From contig DAOVDI010000003.1 in the NCBI GenBank assembly GCA_030669585.1, positions 1 through 59,256 of the forward strand: DNA of 59,256 bases. Direction: 5' to 3'. Under the pieces are notes generated by a model. That model saw only the letters and a program-made list of their open reading frames with translations, ran no database searches and was not told the DNA's origin. Shown in pieces: positions 16,332 through 25,135 of this stretch (position 1 is the first letter of the stretch; each line of letters starts with the position of its first letter). Position numbers and translations under genes: made by a program. The DNA is from Acidobacteriota bacterium. GTDB lineage: Bacteria; Acidobacteriota; Aminicenantia; Aminicenantales; Aminicenantaceae.

Positions 16332-18362
16332 TTATGTTTTTAATTCTTTTGTTTTCCGGCGGGCATCCCTGAAATTGGGATTCCAGGACGTAATCTCGTT
16401 GTAGAGTTTCAATGCTGTTTCAGTTTCCTTCATGGCTTCATAGAGTTCAGCCAGCTCATATTTCAAAGCCCAATCCCTATCAGAGGTTTTTTCCGTGAGT
16501 TCCTGTGCCTTTATGACCCATTTTACGGCACTTTTAAAGTCATTTTTTTTCTTATAACAAAGGCTGATAAAGCTGTAGCAGTCCATTTTGAGCTGATCCG
16601 ATCCGGATGCGATCTTGAACTCTTCGATAGCCTCATCAAAAAACTCCTGCTCCTGAAAGGCGATTCCCAGGGTGTAGCGGCTTTCATAATCATCCCGCGC
16701 CACCTTGCTTTCAACCCCTCGTCTGAATTCCTTTACGATCTCGCCCAAGTCCTTTTCGAGAATGGCGGTGTCTCCTTTAACCGGGTGCCGGGATATCGCT
16801 TTTATGGATTGTAATTCCTCTTCGATGGTCCGTGAAAGATCAAAATATGTTTTTTCTCTGCCTTCCTGTGCTCCGGTCTGTCTCAGGTCTGTACCGGAAA
16901 AAATGTCGGCAGAAGTCCAGATCTTATCATCCTCACCAATTTTTTGAGTTTCAGAGAGATCATCCGTGACGGCTGTTTGTTTGATGACATCGGGAATTTC
17001 TTTTTCCTTGATGCGGGAGGATATTTTTTCCATTTCAACGGTTTTATCACGGATTTTTTGATCATCAGGGAAGGACAACTTCAGTTGGGTAAGGATGCTT
17101 TCTGCATTCAGGATAAGTCCTTGTTCCACGCAGAGATCGACTTTTTCCAGCTCTGTTTTAATGATCTCGTCCGTTCCATCTTTGTCTTTTGTGATGCCAA
17201 ATTCCTCTCGTATACGATTGTACTGTGCCATTATGCTTTCATCCTTAGGGATCAGTTCGAGAAGCCGCTCTAAAACAGGAAGGGATTCTTTCTGCTTCTG
17301 TTGATTATTGTATTCCTTAAGGATCACTCTGTAGACGATAGCAAGATGGTCTGGCTGGTCTATTGATTCATAAACCGTAGCGAGCTTATTCAGGGAGGGA
17401 AGGTGGTTTTTAGCATGAGACAGGATCAAGCCCAGAAGCCCGATGGCCTTGGACGGCTTGTGTTTACTCAAGAGGTTATCGATCAGGGGCTCATATATTT
17501 TGAATGCTCTGTCCGTTTGTTTGTCGATGATATAGACCCGTCCCAATTTGATTTTTGCATTCATATCATCTGGTCTTAATTTTACTATTTGAGAAAAAAG
17601 CTCTTCTGATTTGGGCCGGTTCCCTTCATCATAGAAGAGATCTCCCAGTACATGGAGAGCAGCCACATTATCCTTGTTTTTTTTAAGAAGACCGAGGATA
17701 AGCTTAAAAGCCTGCTTTTTTTTGTCTTTCTTCAAGTAAAGATGGATTGAACTTGTGAGAGTTCGAATGTCATCTTCTTTTAAAGCTCTTGCTTCAGAAA
17801 GAAACTCATCCGCCTTATTATAGTCTTTTTTAAGGATCTTCTGTGCAGCAGCCGTATTGAGTTCTTCTACAGCCCGGTCGATATTGCCTTCTTTGATGCA
17901 GAGGTCGATCAGGATTCTTCTGGACTCGATGTCATTGGGATCGATCCTGAGCAGTCTGTCGAAATATCCAATGGCCTTTCCGGCATGACCGGTTTCTTGA
18001 AGCATAATGGCCAGATTGCGATATTCTTTTTTTGCATCGGATATAAAACCAAGCTCCATAAACAGGTCGGCCAGTCTACCGGCAGCCTTAGTATCTTCAG
18101 GATCCAGCTTTGTTATTCTCTTATAGATGGCGATAGATCGAGAGTAGAGTCCTTTATGTTCATAGTGATCTGCAACTTTTTTAAATTCTGCAAGAGCTTT
18201 TTTGGTTTGATTGGCCTTAACATACAAATTTCCTATGATGTTATTGATAGGAATATCCTGTTCTTTGCCGGTAAGGAGCTTCTGATATTCTGCGACCGCA
18301 TCCAGAAATTTCCCGCGTTTGATATATTTTTCCGCGTGGGCTTCGATTCTTTCTTTTTCCAT
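16332..18362 (-). CDS. Large tetratricopeptide-repeat protein
   Basis: The 676-residue protein consists mostly of TPR helical pairs: about 10 repeats over residues 5-400, an acidic low-complexity region (about 430-520), and further repeats at about 560-670. There is no signal peptide or membrane segment, so it should be a cytosolic scaffold. It sits between rnhB (8 bp upstream) and the sigma-54 activator (18 bp downstream). Because the activator lacks a sensor domain, this TPR protein may be its regulatory partner; that is inference from order alone. Confidence 0.88.
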   Translation of the reverse strand: MEKERIEAHAEKYIKRGKFLDAVAEYQKLLTGKEQDIPINNIIGNLYVKANQTKKALAEFKKVADHYEHKGLYSRSIAIYKRITKLDPEDTKAAGRLADLFMELGFISDAKKEYRNLAIMLQETGHAGKAIGYFDRLLRIDPNDIESRRILIDLCIKEGNIDRAVEELNTAAAQKILKKDYNKADEFLSEARALKEDDIRTLTSSIHLYLKKDKKKQAFKLILGLLKKNKDNVAALHVLGDLFYDEGNRPKSEELFSQIVKLRPDDMNAKIKLGRVYIIDKQTDRAFKIYEPLIDNLLSKHKPSKAIGLLGLILSHAKNHLPSLNKLATVYESIDQPDHLAIVYRVILKEYNNQQKQKESLPVLERLLELIPKDESIMAQYNRIREEFGITKDKDGTDEIIKTELEKVDLCVEQGLILNAESILTQLKLSFPDDQKIRDKTVEMEKISSRIKEKEIPDVIKQTAVTDDLSETQKIGEDDKIWTSADIFSGTDLRQTGAQEGREKTYFDLSRTIEEELQSIKAISRHPVKGDTAILEKDLGEIVKEFRRGVESKVARDDYESRYTLGIAFQEQEFFDEAIEEFKIASGSDQLKMDCYSFISLCYKKKNDFKSAVKWVIKAQELTEKTSDRDWALKYELAELYEAMKETETALKLYNEITSWNPNFRDARRKTKELKT

Positions 18363-18370
18363 AGTTTAAT

Positions 18371-18997
18371 TCAGTTCTGCTTCTTTTTTCCAAGCCTGAA
18401 GGAACGCCTGTGCAGGGCTGTTGGGCCTAAACGTTCCAGCGACTCATAATGTGATCTTGTCGCGTATCCTTTATGTTGACCGAGACCGTAACCAGGGTAA
18501 ACCTTGTCCAATCGGTGCATGACCTCATCCCTTAGGACTTTGGCAACAATGGAAGCTGCGGCGATCACCGAGCATTTTCTGTCTCCCTGCAGCACGCCTA
18601 TCTGCGGATAATTTACATCATTAAGCTGAAAGCCGTCAATCAGAAGAAAATCCGGTTTAGAAGGCATGTTTATAACAGCCCTTTTCATGGCTGTTAGAGA
18701 GGCTTTATAAATATTCAGCTTGTCGATCTCCATGTGTGTTGCAAAGCCGATTCCAAGGGATTGGGCATTAAAGAGAATATGTTTTGCCAGATAATACCGT
18801 TTTTTAGGAGAAAGACTTTTTGAATCGTCAATTTCTTTCAGCCATTCTGATGGACTACCTGTTAAAAGATCCTGCGGGAAGGCAACTGAAACCGACACAA
18901 CGGGACCGAACAGGGCTCCCCGTCCCACTTCATCAACGCCCGCAATGGAATGGAACCCCTTATTTAAGAGCTGTCTTTCCATTCGAAAATCGGTCAT
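18371..18997 (-). CDS. rnhB: Ribonuclease HII
   Basis: The enzyme cuts RNA in RNA/DNA hybrids, removing misincorporated ribonucleotides. AGVDEVGRGALFGPV holds the first catalytic Asp-Glu pair, IDDSKSLSPKKR follows, then IDGFQ and AAASIVAKVLRD. The open frame extends up to 19039, but the ATG at 18997 gives the expected N-terminus (MTDFRMERQ, 208 residues). TATAAT lies on the minus strand at 19005-19010, seven bases before that ATG, so a longer protein from 19039 would be outside a transcript started there. It ends the conserved rpsP-rplS block and precedes the TPR gene by 8 bp. Confidence 0.9.
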   Translation of the reverse strand: MTDFRMERQLLNKGFHSIAGVDEVGRGALFGPVVSVSVAFPQDLLTGSPSEWLKEIDDSKSLSPKKRYYLAKHILFNAQSLGIGFATHMEIDKLNIYKASLTAMKRAVINMPSKPDFLLIDGFQLNDVNYPQIGVLQGDRKCSVIAAASIVAKVLRDEVMHRLDKVYPGYGLGQHKGYATRSHYESLERLGPTALHRRSFRLGKKKQN

Positions 18998-19042
18998 CCC
19001 CCTCATTATATAGAAATAGAAAGAGATTAGGTAGTACAATTG

Positions 19043-19078
19043 TCATCCCGTTCCTCGATCAAAGTCGAGGGAATGACG
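19043..19078 (-). repeat. Hairpin repeat of the CGTCATTCCC type
   Basis: GTCAT (19043-19047) pairs with ATGAC (19074-19078), and CCTCGA (19054-19059) pairs with TCGAGG (19066-19071). It belongs to the same broad class as the larger inverted repeat at 54186-54258 (CGTCATTCCC ends). It sits between rplS and rnhB. No T-run follows on either strand, so it does not look like an intrinsic terminator, though it could affect mRNA processing. Confidence 0.6.
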
Positions 19079-19119
19079 AACGGAATAAACGGGATCAACG
19101 GCTTTAACGATGTAACAAT

Positions 19120-19461
19120 TTATTTGGCTTCCTTAAGCCGTGCCGCCTTACCTCTCAGTTTTCGGAGATAATAGAGTTTGGCCCTTCTGACTTTCCCGTG
19201 GCGGACCACATCGATCTTTTTGATCATCTTTGAATGAAGAGGAAATACCCTTTCGACTCCAGTACCAAAGGAAATTTTCCGGACCGTGAAGGAAGCGCTT
19301 GAACCGGTCCCTTTCTTGGCGATCACGTCTCCCTGAAAGAGCTGGATCCTTTCCTTTTCTCCTTCCCTTATGACAACATGTACTTTGACCGTATCCCCGA
19401 TATTAAATGGTGTCTGATCCTCTTTAATATCTTTTTTTTCAACTATATCAATCAGATTCAT
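19120..19461 (-). CDS. rplS: 50S ribosomal protein L19
   Basis: The 113-residue protein matches L19 in length and motifs: [43 protein letters not shown] and the basic end [21 protein letters not shown]19 sits at the 30S-50S interface. It overlaps trmD by 14 bp, the usual order for this block. Confidence 0.97.
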   Translation of the reverse strand: MNLIDIVEKKDIKEDQTPFNIGDTVKVHVVIREGEKERIQLFQGDVIAKKGTGSSASFTVRKISFGTGVERVFPLHSKMIKKIDVVRHGKVRRAKLYYLRKLRGKAARLKEAK

Positions 19462-20161
19462 CGTTATTTCCTCTCTTTTCCGAATTTAAATCGTTGAAAA
19501 GATCAGGGCGAATCGCCCGGGTCTTCTCAAGCGCCTTTATCCGGCGCCAGGCCTCAATCCTTTTGTGATCCCCGGAAAAAAGGACTTCAGGGACCTTCAT
19601 CCCCCGGAAATTCCGGGGTCTTGTATAATGAGGGTGATCGAACACGCCTCTTTGAAAAGAATCCTCCTCTACGGATTCTCTTTTTCCCACCACGTGGGGA
19701 ATATATCTCGAAACAGCATCGACTATCACCCAGGCGGCAGGCTCTCCTCCAGTCAGGATATAATCGCCTATTGAAATCTCTTCTGTTGCCAGGTGTTCAA
19801 GCACTCTTTCATCGACTCCTTCGTAACGGCCGCAGATCAAGATGATCTGGGAAAACTGAGCCAGATTTTCCGCTATTGCGGAATTAAACTGTTTCCCTTG
19901 AGGGGAAAGCAAATAAACGGGCGTATCCTCGTTTTCCCTGACCTTCTCGACTGCCTTAAAAATGGGTTCCGGTTTGAACACCATTCCCTGACAACCGCCG
20001 AAGGGCCGGTCATCCACCTGTCGGTGCTTATCAGAGCTGAAATCCCTGAGGTTATGGACATGAATCTCTAATAAGTCTTTTTCAAGCGCTTTTCTTACGA
20101 TTCCTCCAGAAAAAACGCTCCCGAACATTTCGGGAAAGATAGTTATTATATCAAATCTCAT
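19448..20161 (-). CDS. trmD: tRNA (guanine-N1)-methyltransferase
   Basis: TrmD methylates G37 of tRNAs with a G36 anticodon neighbour and prevents frameshifting. The 237-residue protein shows the trefoil-knot SPOUT signature: [24 protein letters not shown] and [15 protein letters not shown]. It overlaps rimM by 11 bp and rplS by 14 bp. The C-terminal helical domain (about 165-225) contains the family's [12 protein letters not shown]. The gene is intact despite the frameshift in its upstream partner. Confidence 0.97.
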   Translation of the reverse strand: MRFDIITIFPEMFGSVFSGGIVRKALEKDLLEIHVHNLRDFSSDKHRQVDDRPFGGCQGMVFKPEPIFKAVEKVRENEDTPVYLLSPQGKQFNSAIAENLAQFSQIILICGRYEGVDERVLEHLATEEISIGDYILTGGEPAAWVIVDAVSRYIPHVVGKRESVEEDSFQRGVFDHPHYTRPRNFRGMKVPEVLFSGDHKRIEAWRRIKALEKTRAIRPDLFNDLNSEKRGNNDESD

Positions 20162-20658
20162 CCAACTCTAAAAGCCCGTCCGGAGGATCGATGATGATCT
20201 GTTTTTTTTTCAGATCGATCTCCAAGCATATTGTCTTAGAAAAGGGGATTAAAACCTCTTTATGGCCCTTTTTGATAACCAGGAGGTCGTTATCCTTGAT
20301 CGACAGCATATCTTTAACCATCCCAATCTTATGTCCATCCTTCAGAAGGACAGTACAACCGACGATCTGAAAATGATAAAAATCGTAATCTTCCAAAGGT
20401 CCAAGCATTTCTTCAGGGACCCGTATCTCTGTTCCTACAAGTCCGGAGGCCTGGTCAATAGAACATATCCCCTTAAATTTCAAAATTAAAAAATTATTGT
20501 GGAACCTTGAAAACTCGACTGAAAATTCTTCTTCGATACCAGATCTGTTAATAAATACTCTGGAAAAAAAAAGGCTCCGGCAGGCTTTCCTGAAAAAGCA
20601 TGATTCTAACCTCGCCTTTTCTTCCCTGAGTTCTGACGATTTTTCCTATACTGATCAA
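20151..20658 (-). pseudogene. rimM: Ribosome maturation factor RimM, split by a frameshift
   Basis: RimM assists 16S rRNA processing and binds S19. From a TTG at 20658 the minus strand reads ISIGKIVRTQGRKGEVRI, a clear RimM N-terminus, but this frame stops at 20548-20550 after 36 residues. Shifting by one base at a run of nine T on the coding strand (A at 20564-20572) restores one open frame: FINRSGIEEEFSVEFSRF joins the PRC-barrel half (SGLVGTEIRVPEEML onward), giving about 168 residues, the normal length. An automatic caller would see only a 110-residue half starting at 20483. The cause may be a sequencing or assembly indel, a real mutation, or polymerase slippage on T9. The TTG start lies just after the khpA stop. 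Confidence 0.85.
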
Positions 20659-20659
20659 C

Positions 20660-20896
20660 TTAGGGTTTCTCAATGATCTCTAAATTGAATCTTCTTTTCA
20701 GCTTCATTCCAGCAGCACCGAGAATCACTCTGATGGCTCTTGCTGTCCTTCCCTGTTTCCCGATAACTTTACCAAGATCCTCGGGTGCAACTTTGAGCTC
20801 AAGGATTGTGGTCTGTTCTCCTTCGAGTTGTGAAACCTGCACCTTTTCCGGAATGTCCACCAATGCTTTTGCAATCATTTCAACTAGTTCTTTCAC
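20660..20896 (-). CDS. khpA: KH-domain RNA-binding protein
   Basis: This is a 78-residue single KH domain with the GxxG loop in [13 protein letters not shown]. The family (KhpA/YlqC) usually sits between rpsP and rimM and binds RNA as a homodimer or with KhpB. In this window the order is the same. It starts 20 bp after rpsP with an AGGAGGTTATAGTG-like ribosome binding site just upstream, and its stop codon is followed one base later by the TTG start of rimM. Confidence 0.95.
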   Translation of the reverse strand: MKELVEMIAKALVDIPEKVQVSQLEGEQTTILELKVAPEDLGKVIGKQGRTARAIRVILGAAGMKLKRRFNLEIIEKP

Positions 20897-20916
20897 TATA
20901 ACCTCCTTATTGTTCG

Positions 20917-21171
20917 TTAATTAGAAATATTTTCGGATTTTTTCACTTTATTTAAAAGAGATTGTACTGTTTCTGAAGTTTGAGCTCCTTTTTCGACCCA
21001 ATAATTCACTTTTTCCAGATCGATCTTTATGTCAGGGGGTTCTTTTAACGGGTCATAATAACCGATAATGTCCTTGGTTTTGCTTTCCCTGGGTTTTTTG
21101 GAATCGATCACAACAATTCGATAAAAAGGTTTTTTCTTAGCGCCTAATCGCGTTAACCGTATTGCTATCAT
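20917..21171 (-). CDS. rpsP: 30S ribosomal protein S16
   Basis: The 84-residue protein begins [20 protein letters not shown], diagnostic of S16, with IGYYDPL following. S16 stabilises the 5' domain of 16S rRNA. It is first gene after a strong promoter at 21207-21235, in the conserved rpsP-khpA-rimM-trmD-rplS order, downstream of ffh. Confidence 0.97.
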   Translation of the reverse strand: MIAIRLTRLGAKKKPFYRIVVIDSKKPRESKTKDIIGYYDPLKEPPDIKIDLEKVNYWVEKGAQTSETVQSLLNKVKKSENISN

Positions 21172-21206
21172 GTTTCACCAATTTTCCTGAACTGAAATAG
21201 AAATTG

Positions 21207-21235
21207 ATAATAGCCAAAACCGTCATATAAGTCAA
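21207..21235 (-). promoter_or_regulatory. Sigma-70-like promoter for the rpsP operon
   Basis: On the minus strand TTGACT (21230-21235) and TATTAT (21207-21212) are 17 bp apart, a near-consensus arrangement within the 81-bp gap between ffh and rpsP. It would start transcription near 21200, about 30 bp before the rpsP ATG. Confidence 0.7.
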
Positions 21236-21252
21236 CTGATTTTAACGAGTTA

Positions 21253-22578
21253 TCAGCCAGGGAATTGGGAGAGTATTTTCTGAAACGCAGACTTTTTCAT
21301 CATTTTTTTCATCTCGGAAAACTGCTTGAGAAGCTGGTTGACTTCAGAGACAGGACATCCGCTTCCTCTGGCGATCCTTGATCTGCGGCTTCCGTTGATT
21401 ATCTTTGGATTGTCCCTCTCAGCAGGCGTCATGGAATTAATGATAGCCTCAAAATGAAGGATCTTTGTGTCATCGACATCGATCTTGGAGATGTTTTTGA
21501 AGGGGCCCGCTTTAGGCATCATGTTCAAAATCTGGGAAAAAGACCCCATCTTTTTCATCTGGGCTATCTGCTTTTGGAAATCCTCAAGGGAAAATTCCTG
21601 TCTTTTGAGTCTTTTTGCCATTTCCTCGGCTTCTTGAATATCCGCCTCGTCTTCAGCCTTTTCGATCAGCGTCAGCATATCACCCATTCCCAGGATACGT
21701 GAGGCCATGCGGTCTGGATGAAAGACTTCCAGTTGGTCAAGTTTTTCTCCCACGCCTGCAAACTTGATTGGTTTTCCGGTCACAGACACAATAGACAGAG
21801 CTGCGCCGCCTCTGGCATCACCATCAAGTTTGGTCAAAATGATTGAGGTCAGGCCGATCTTTTCCTCGAAAACCTGAGCGCTCTTAACAGCGTCCTGACC
21901 GGTCATTGCGTCACCTACATAGATCACTTCATTGGGCTGGAGGATATCACGCACTATTTTAAGCTCTTCCATCAGCTCTTCATCGACATGCAGCCTGCCG
22001 GCGGTGTCCACGATAAGCGGGCTGAATGCCTGTTTCCTGGCATATTCAATGGCGTTCTTGATGGCCTTTGTCGGTTTGGCCATTTGTTCCTTCGAAAGTT
22101 CATAGAAAGCAAGGTTCAGATTATGGGCGATGATCTTTAATTGGTCCTGAGCAGCCGGTCTTTTTATGTCAATAGAAACAAAAAGAGGTTTTTTCCCCTG
22201 TTTTGAGACAAGCTTTCCCAGCTTGCCGCAGGTTGTGGTTTTTCCCGATCCCTGAAGGCCGACAAGCATGAATTTGGAGGGAGGAGTACCGGATAGATCC
22301 AGCTTCTTTTCTTCATTTCCCAGGAGAGAAGTAAGTTCATCCTTGATGATCTTGATCACCTGTTGAGCCGGTGTCAGGCTTTGCATCACTTTTTCATCAA
22401 GGGCTTTTTCTTTTATCCCTGCTTCAAAATCCTTGACGACTTTATAATTAACGTCCGCCTCCAGAAAAGCCATTCTCATCATCTTCAAGGCTTCTTCCAT
22501 GTTTTTTCCCGTGATTTTCCCCTCACCGCGGAGAAACTTCATGGCCTTTTGCAGTCGTTCAGATAATTGATCTAACAT
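21253..22578 (-). CDS. ffh: Signal recognition particle protein Ffh
   Basis: This SRP GTPase delivers nascent membrane proteins to the membrane. The 441-residue protein has the N domain, then the G domain with GLQGSGKTTTCGKLG, DTAGRLHVDEEL and TKLDGDARGGAALS. The methionine-rich M domain has SRRSRIARGSG for 4.5S RNA binding, ending in MKKMMKK. The start follows an AAGGAA ribosome binding site. The gene encoding the SRP RNA was not found in this window. Confidence 0.97.
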   Translation of the reverse strand: MLDQLSERLQKAMKFLRGEGKITGKNMEEALKMMRMAFLEADVNYKVVKDFEAGIKEKALDEKVMQSLTPAQQVIKIIKDELTSLLGNEEKKLDLSGTPPSKFMLVGLQGSGKTTTCGKLGKLVSKQGKKPLFVSIDIKRPAAQDQLKIIAHNLNLAFYELSKEQMAKPTKAIKNAIEYARKQAFSPLIVDTAGRLHVDEELMEELKIVRDILQPNEVIYVGDAMTGQDAVKSAQVFEEKIGLTSIILTKLDGDARGGAALSIVSVTGKPIKFAGVGEKLDQLEVFHPDRMASRILGMGDMLTLIEKAEDEADIQEAEEMAKRLKRQEFSLEDFQKQIAQMKKMGSFSQILNMMPKAGPFKNISKIDVDDTKILHFEAIINSMTPAERDNPKIINGSRRSRIARGSGCPVSEVNQLLKQFSEMKKMMKKSAFQKILSQFPG

Positions 22579-22607
22579 TATTTTCCTTGTAATGTTTCTG
22601 TTTATTC

Positions 22608-22636
22608 ATGCTAGGCTAATTTCTAACTGAAATCAA
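22608..22636 (-). promoter_or_regulatory. Candidate promoter for ffh
   Basis: Minus-strand TTGATT (22631-22636), 17 bp, TAGCAT (22608-22613), about 30 bp upstream of the ffh start. It lies in the divergent 140-bp gap shared with accB, for which I see no equally good promoter. Confidence 0.4.
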
Positions 22637-22718
22637 CTACAGTTCAGTCCCTTGACTTTCTGAGGCAATATGATTAAGGTATATCTACTTTTCCGGCAAG
22701 ATCAAAGAAGGACATACC

Positions 22719-23183
22719 ATGAAATCAAAAATCGATTATAAAGAGGTCACAAAACTCATAGACCTTCTGGAAGAACGGGATCTATCTGAGTTTGAGCTGG
22801 AGGTTGAGGGGTTTAAGATCAAGATCAGCCGCAGCCCGAAGGGAACTATGCCGGCTCAGCCGCCTCCAGCGCCCGTTGTTTCGCCTGAAAATAAATCAGT
22901 AACAAAAATCGACGAAATCGAACCGGATGAGGAGACGAATGAACTTCACATCGTCCGATCTCCCATGGTCGGAACTTTTTACCGTGCTCCGGATCCATCC
23001 TCTCAGTTGTTTGTGGAGATTGGTGAGAGCGTCCAACCGGGCCAGACCGTCTGTATCATAGAAGCGATGAAATTAATGAACGAGATCGAATCCGATATTG
23101 ACGGCGTCATTGAAAAAATATATGTCGAGAACGGCAAAACGGTTGAATACGGACAAAAACTGTTCGGAATCAAATCTCTCTGA
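22719..23183 (+). CDS. accB: Biotin carboxyl carrier protein of acetyl-CoA carboxylase
   Basis: The 154-residue carrier holds the biotin for malonyl-CoA synthesis. An N-terminal helical part is followed by a Pro-rich linker (about 45-60) and the biotinyl domain (about 75-154). The biotinylation motif IEAMKLMNEIE has its Lys at about 119. AAGGA lies before the start. AccC follows 10 bp downstream. The carboxyltransferase genes accA and accD are not in this window. Confidence 0.96.
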   Translation: MKSKIDYKEVTKLIDLLEERDLSEFELEVEGFKIKISRSPKGTMPAQPPPAPVVSPENKSVTKIDEIEPDEETNELHIVRSPMVGTFYRAPDPSSQLFVEIGESVQPGQTVCIIEAMKLMNEIESDIDGVIEKIYVENGKTVEYGQKLFGIKSL

Positions 23184-23193
23184 AGATAATCCC

Positions 23194-24543
23194 ATGTTTT
23201 CAAAAATACTCATTGCCAACCGTGGGGAGATCGCGCTGAGGATTATTCGCTCTGCCAGGGAGCTGGGTGTAAAAACCGTTGCTGTCTATTCGGAACCGGA
23301 TAAAAACAGCCTGCATACTTTGCTGGCTGACGAAAAGATCTGCATCGGTCCGGGCCGGCCTTCCGATAGCTACCTTAATATTCCCGTTATCATGGCGGCA
23401 GCCGAGGTCACCAAGGCAGAGGCCATTCATCCCGGATACGGTTTTCTTGCTGAAAACCCTCGGTTACCCGAGATCTGTGGATCGGCCGGAATAACTTTTA
23501 TCGGACCGTCCGCCCATATCATGAGGCTTTTGGGAGATAAAAACAGGGCCAGGCAGGAAATGATCAAAGCCAAGCTCCAGGTCATCCCCGGAAGTGACAA
23601 GATCATCACGGATATAGACGAAGCAAAGGCCACGGCGAAAAAAATCGGGTTTCCTGTAATACTTAAAGCGTCAGCCGGAGGTGGAGGAAAGGGGATGAGA
23701 ATAGTCCGGGCAGCTTCTCAGATAGAAGAGCAGTTCTCCATCGCACAGGCGGAAGCCCAAGCAGCCTTCGGCGTTCCCTCCCTCTATATGGAGAGGTTTT
23801 TAGAGGTAGCGCGCCATATCGAGGTTCAGGTTGCAGGAGACGGCAAGGGTAATGTTGCTGCCTTTGGAGAAAGAGAGTGTTCTGTCCAGAGAAAACATCA
23901 GAAGCTGATCGAAGAGGCCCCTTCTCCTTTTATCGATGAAAAATTCAGGAAAAAGATCATTAAAGCGGCAAAAGATGCTGCCACATTTATCAAGTATCAA
24001 AGCCTGGGAACATTTGAATTCCTTGTGGATGAAAATAAAAATTTCTATTTCATGGAAGCAAACACCAGAGTTCAGGTGGAACATCCGGTAACGGAAATGA
24101 TCTATAATGTGGATCTGATAAAGGAACAGATCATTATAGCTGCAGACAATGAGTTATCTCTTTCCCAGAACCTGGAATCGAGTGGTCATAGTATAGAATG
24201 CCGCATCAATGCCGAGGACCCGGAAACCTTTATTCCATCTCCCGGAAAGATAGATTTTCTTGTTCTTCCAGGCGGGCAGGGCATCCGGGTAGATACAGCT
24301 GCTTACACCGGTTGGAGAATCCCGCCGGAATATGATTCTTTGATCGCGAAGATCATAACCTATGCACCGACCCGGGAACAGGCCGCCCAAAAAATGTTGG
24401 TAGCTTTAGAAATGACGACTATTGTGGGGATAAAGACCAATATTTCCCTTCAGATCAAAATTCTCTCCGATTCCGATTTTAAAAAGGGAGATTATGATAT
24501 TCGGTTTATGGACAAATTTTTTACGAAAAAACAGGTGTCTTAA
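23194..24543 (+). CDS. accC: Biotin carboxylase subunit of acetyl-CoA carboxylase
   Basis: The 449-residue ATP-grasp enzyme carboxylates biotin on AccB using ATP and bicarbonate. MFSKILIANRGEIALRIIRS is the family's N-terminus and fixes the start at 23194, although the frame is open further upstream, inside accB. KASAGGGGKGMR is the ATP-binding loop. EAPSPFIDE and FMEANTRVQVEHPVTE carry the metal and catalytic residues. It ends 6 bp from the convergent gene at 24550. Confidence 0.97.
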   Translation: MFSKILIANRGEIALRIIRSARELGVKTVAVYSEPDKNSLHTLLADEKICIGPGRPSDSYLNIPVIMAAAEVTKAEAIHPGYGFLAENPRLPEICGSAGITFIGPSAHIMRLLGDKNRARQEMIKAKLQVIPGSDKIITDIDEAKATAKKIGFPVILKASAGGGGKGMRIVRAASQIEEQFSIAQAEAQAAFGVPSLYMERFLEVARHIEVQVAGDGKGNVAAFGERECSVQRKHQKLIEEAPSPFIDEKFRKKIIKAAKDAATFIKYQSLGTFEFLVDENKNFYFMEANTRVQVEHPVTEMIYNVDLIKEQIIIAADNELSLSQNLESSGHSIECRINAEDPETFIPSPGKIDFLVLPGGQGIRVDTAAYTGWRIPPEYDSLIAKIITYAPTREQAAQKMLVALEMTTIVGIKTNISLQIKILSDSDFKKGDYDIRFMDKFFTKKQVS

Positions 24544-24549
24544 GAGCGC

Positions 24550-25131
24550 TTATCTCAGATAGAAGGTCACTCTGAAATAGCCTGTGTTATCCTGTACAAC
24601 AATCTCATTGATCCCAAGATAAAGCCGGCCGTCCATCGGCATAATGACGTCATTCTTTGAGCCTATGTAAAAGTATCGGATCAGTTCATTCCGTATCTCT
24701 TCACCGGATTCCTCGTCAATTTCAATAGAAACAAGTCTTGCCACCCGGCCGATCAGGGCTCCGAAGTTTTTTCCTTTTATTGGCTGCTGTATGGTTTTCA
24801 GGTTTTTCCCATCAGGACCGCACCAGGCAACAGGATTTCCGCTCTGCAGAGAAATTTTCCTGTTTGGATCTGTGATAAAACGTATTTCCTGGCCTTCGAA
24901 CACATCAAAACCCGTATCAGTCCAAAATACATAACTCGGAACACTGATTTCATGGAGATGACCTGGCATTAGAGGGTTTTTCAGCTCAATGCGGGACATA
25001 ACCTGCAGTTCTTCTTTTTCCTGTTCTTTTTCCTGTGCATTTAGGCTGAACAGAAGTGCAGCAGCAAGAAAACAAAAAAAAGCCACCGATCTGAATCGAG
25101 GTTTTTGACTTCTGTTGTTCTTCTTTAACAT
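24550..25131 (-). CDS. Secreted protein with LecA (PA-IL)-like domain
   Basis: The 193-residue protein has a signal segment (about 15-32), a short Glu/Lys stretch and a beta-sandwich domain (about 55-193). WTDTGFDVFEGQEIRF, FGALIGRVARL, DGRLYLGINE and DNTGYFRVTFYL match, in order, the hallmarks of PA-IL/LecA-like galactose-binding folds. Whether the calcium and sugar ligands are kept cannot be settled here. It is 4 bp downstream of the inositol monophosphatase gene, so the two are probably co-transcribed. Confidence 0.75.
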   Translation of the reverse strand: MLKKNNRSQKPRFRSVAFFCFLAAALLFSLNAQEKEQEKEELQVMSRIELKNPLMPGHLHEISVPSYVFWTDTGFDVFEGQEIRFITDPNRKISLQSGNPVAWCGPDGKNLKTIQQPIKGKNFGALIGRVARLVSIEIDEESGEEIRNELIRYFYIGSKNDVIMPMDGRLYLGINEIVVQDNTGYFRVTFYLR

Positions 25132-25135
25132 TTTT

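Noticed and set aside
19040..19119. Intrinsic terminator after rplS
   Set aside because: The hairpin there has no T-run on the minus strand and matches a dispersed repeat class.
20151..20483. 110-residue stand-alone PRC-barrel protein
   Set aside because: It is the second half of RimM; the first half lies immediately upstream in another frame.
23098..23193. Upstream extension of accC
   Set aside because: These codons overlap accB in another frame; MFSKILIANRGE at 23194 is the canonical N-terminus.
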